From positions 1-5,343 of the forward strand of contig CAKUHV010000105.1 of assembly GCA_934659445.1 (NCBI GenBank): a DNA stretch of 5,343 nucleotides, written 5' to 3'. The notes below the pieces were generated by a model, which did not search any database, was not told where the DNA came from, and saw nothing but the letters and a program-made list of their open reading frames with translations. The position numbers were made by a program, and so were the translations under genes. Shown here one piece after another: positions 5,028 through 5,343 of the stretch (position 1 is the first letter of the stretch; each line of letters begins with the position of its first letter). The stretch is from an uncultured Oscillospiraceae bacterium. GTDB lineage: Bacteria > Bacillota > Clostridia > Oscillospirales > Oscillospiraceae.

Positions 5028-5067
5028 GTGGGAGGGGCGTAGCTTAAGGCCCCGCCAATCAAACCAC
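5028..5067 (+). promoter_or_regulatory. putative ribosomal protein L1 binding site in the rplK leader
   Basis: GTGG (5028-5031) pairs with CCAC (5064-5067), and GGGGC (5034-5038) with GCCCC (5049-5053). The two helices are separated by GA on the 5' side and by GCCAATCAAA on the 3' side. From memory, the L1 site in 23S rRNA (helices 76-77) has the same plan: GUGG, then GA, then a G-rich helix, and a long A-rich 3' side ending in CCAC. In E. coli, L1 represses its own operon by binding such a mimic ahead of rplK. The position, 25 bases before the rplK start, fits this. Assigned from pattern, not by search. Confidence 0.6.
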
Positions 5068-5092
5068 ATTTTTCAAATGGAGGTGCTCTTTC

Positions 5093-5343
5093 GTGGCACA
5101 GAAAGTAACTGGATATGTAAAACTTCAGATCCCCGCCGGCAAGGCGACTCCCGCCCCCCCTGTTGGCCCCGCTCTGGGCCAGCACGGCGTGAACATTGCC
5201 GCTTTCACCAAGGAATTCAACGAGCGTACCAAGAATGAGGTGGGCATGATCATCCCCGTCATCATCACTGTGTACGCCGACCGCTCCTTCTCCTTCATCA
5301 CCAAGACTCCCCCCGCGGCCGTCCTGATCAAGAAGTACTGCAA
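5093..5343 (+). CDS. rplK: 50S ribosomal protein L11, N-terminal part (cut by window end)
   Basis: The first 83 residues are present. L11 forms the base of the ribosomal GTPase-associated stalk, binding 23S rRNA and L10. Clear family sequence: [26 protein letters not shown] and [26 protein letters not shown], covering the N-terminal domain with the PxxP-type proline-rich linker region and the start of the RNA-binding domain. The start codon is GTG at 5093, with GGAGGTG (5079-5085) seven bases upstream; an ATG at 5077 is in another frame. The gene runs off the right edge. Normally rplA (L1) follows, then rplJ and rplL. Translation is likely controlled by the L1-site-like structure just upstream. 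Confidence 0.97.
   Translation, partial: MAQKVTGYVKLQIPAGKATPAPPVGPALGQHGVNIAAFTKEFNERTKNEVGMIIPVIITVYADRSFSFITKTPPAAVLIKKYC

Noticed and set aside
1..5343. CRISPR array, insertion sequence, phage or defence system
   Set aside because: No regularly spaced repeats, transposase, integrase or attachment site was seen; the recognisable genes are housekeeping genes.

Overview
The window looks like chromosomal DNA from a GC-rich member of the Clostridia, probably of the Oscillospiraceae type (Flavonifractor/Oscillibacter-like). The reasons are the gene order rpmG-secE-nusG-rplK, a YqeG-type HAD phosphatase, strong AGGAGG ribosome binding sites and GC-rich codon use. The genus is an inference; nothing here fixes it. 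No mobile element, CRISPR array, tRNA or rRNA was found.

Left part (1-1260): the last codons of an unknown upstream gene run directly into a class I SAM-dependent methyltransferase gene. It ends at a strong bidirectional hairpin terminator. Middle (1266-2740): two genes on the minus strand meet that terminator head-on. They are a YqeG-family HAD phosphatase followed, with a 4-base GTGA overlap, by an endonuclease IV-like TIM-barrel protein. Both are probably transcribed from one promoter at 2710-2738. Divergent from them (2751-3548) is a very GC-rich gene for an uncharacterised protein with faint similarity to glycoside hydrolase family 18.

The stretch 3549-3985 holds no gene but much structure: a nested inverted repeat with a hairpin that may terminate the upstream gene, a good sigma-A-type promoter, and a leader of about 240 nt. 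Within the leader lies a clear intrinsic terminator (13-bp stem plus six T) about 70 bases before rpmG, which suggests transcription attenuation of the following operon.

Right part (3986-5343): rpmG (ribosomal protein L33), secE (translocase subunit), nusG (transcription factor) and the start of rplK (ribosomal protein L11), closely spaced and very likely one operon. The nusG-rplK gap carries an RNA motif that resembles the L1-binding site of 23S rRNA, consistent with feedback control of the L11-L1 genes by L1. The parts most worth a second look are the two regulatory leaders, the base-composition break inside the methyltransferase gene and the GH18-like protein.
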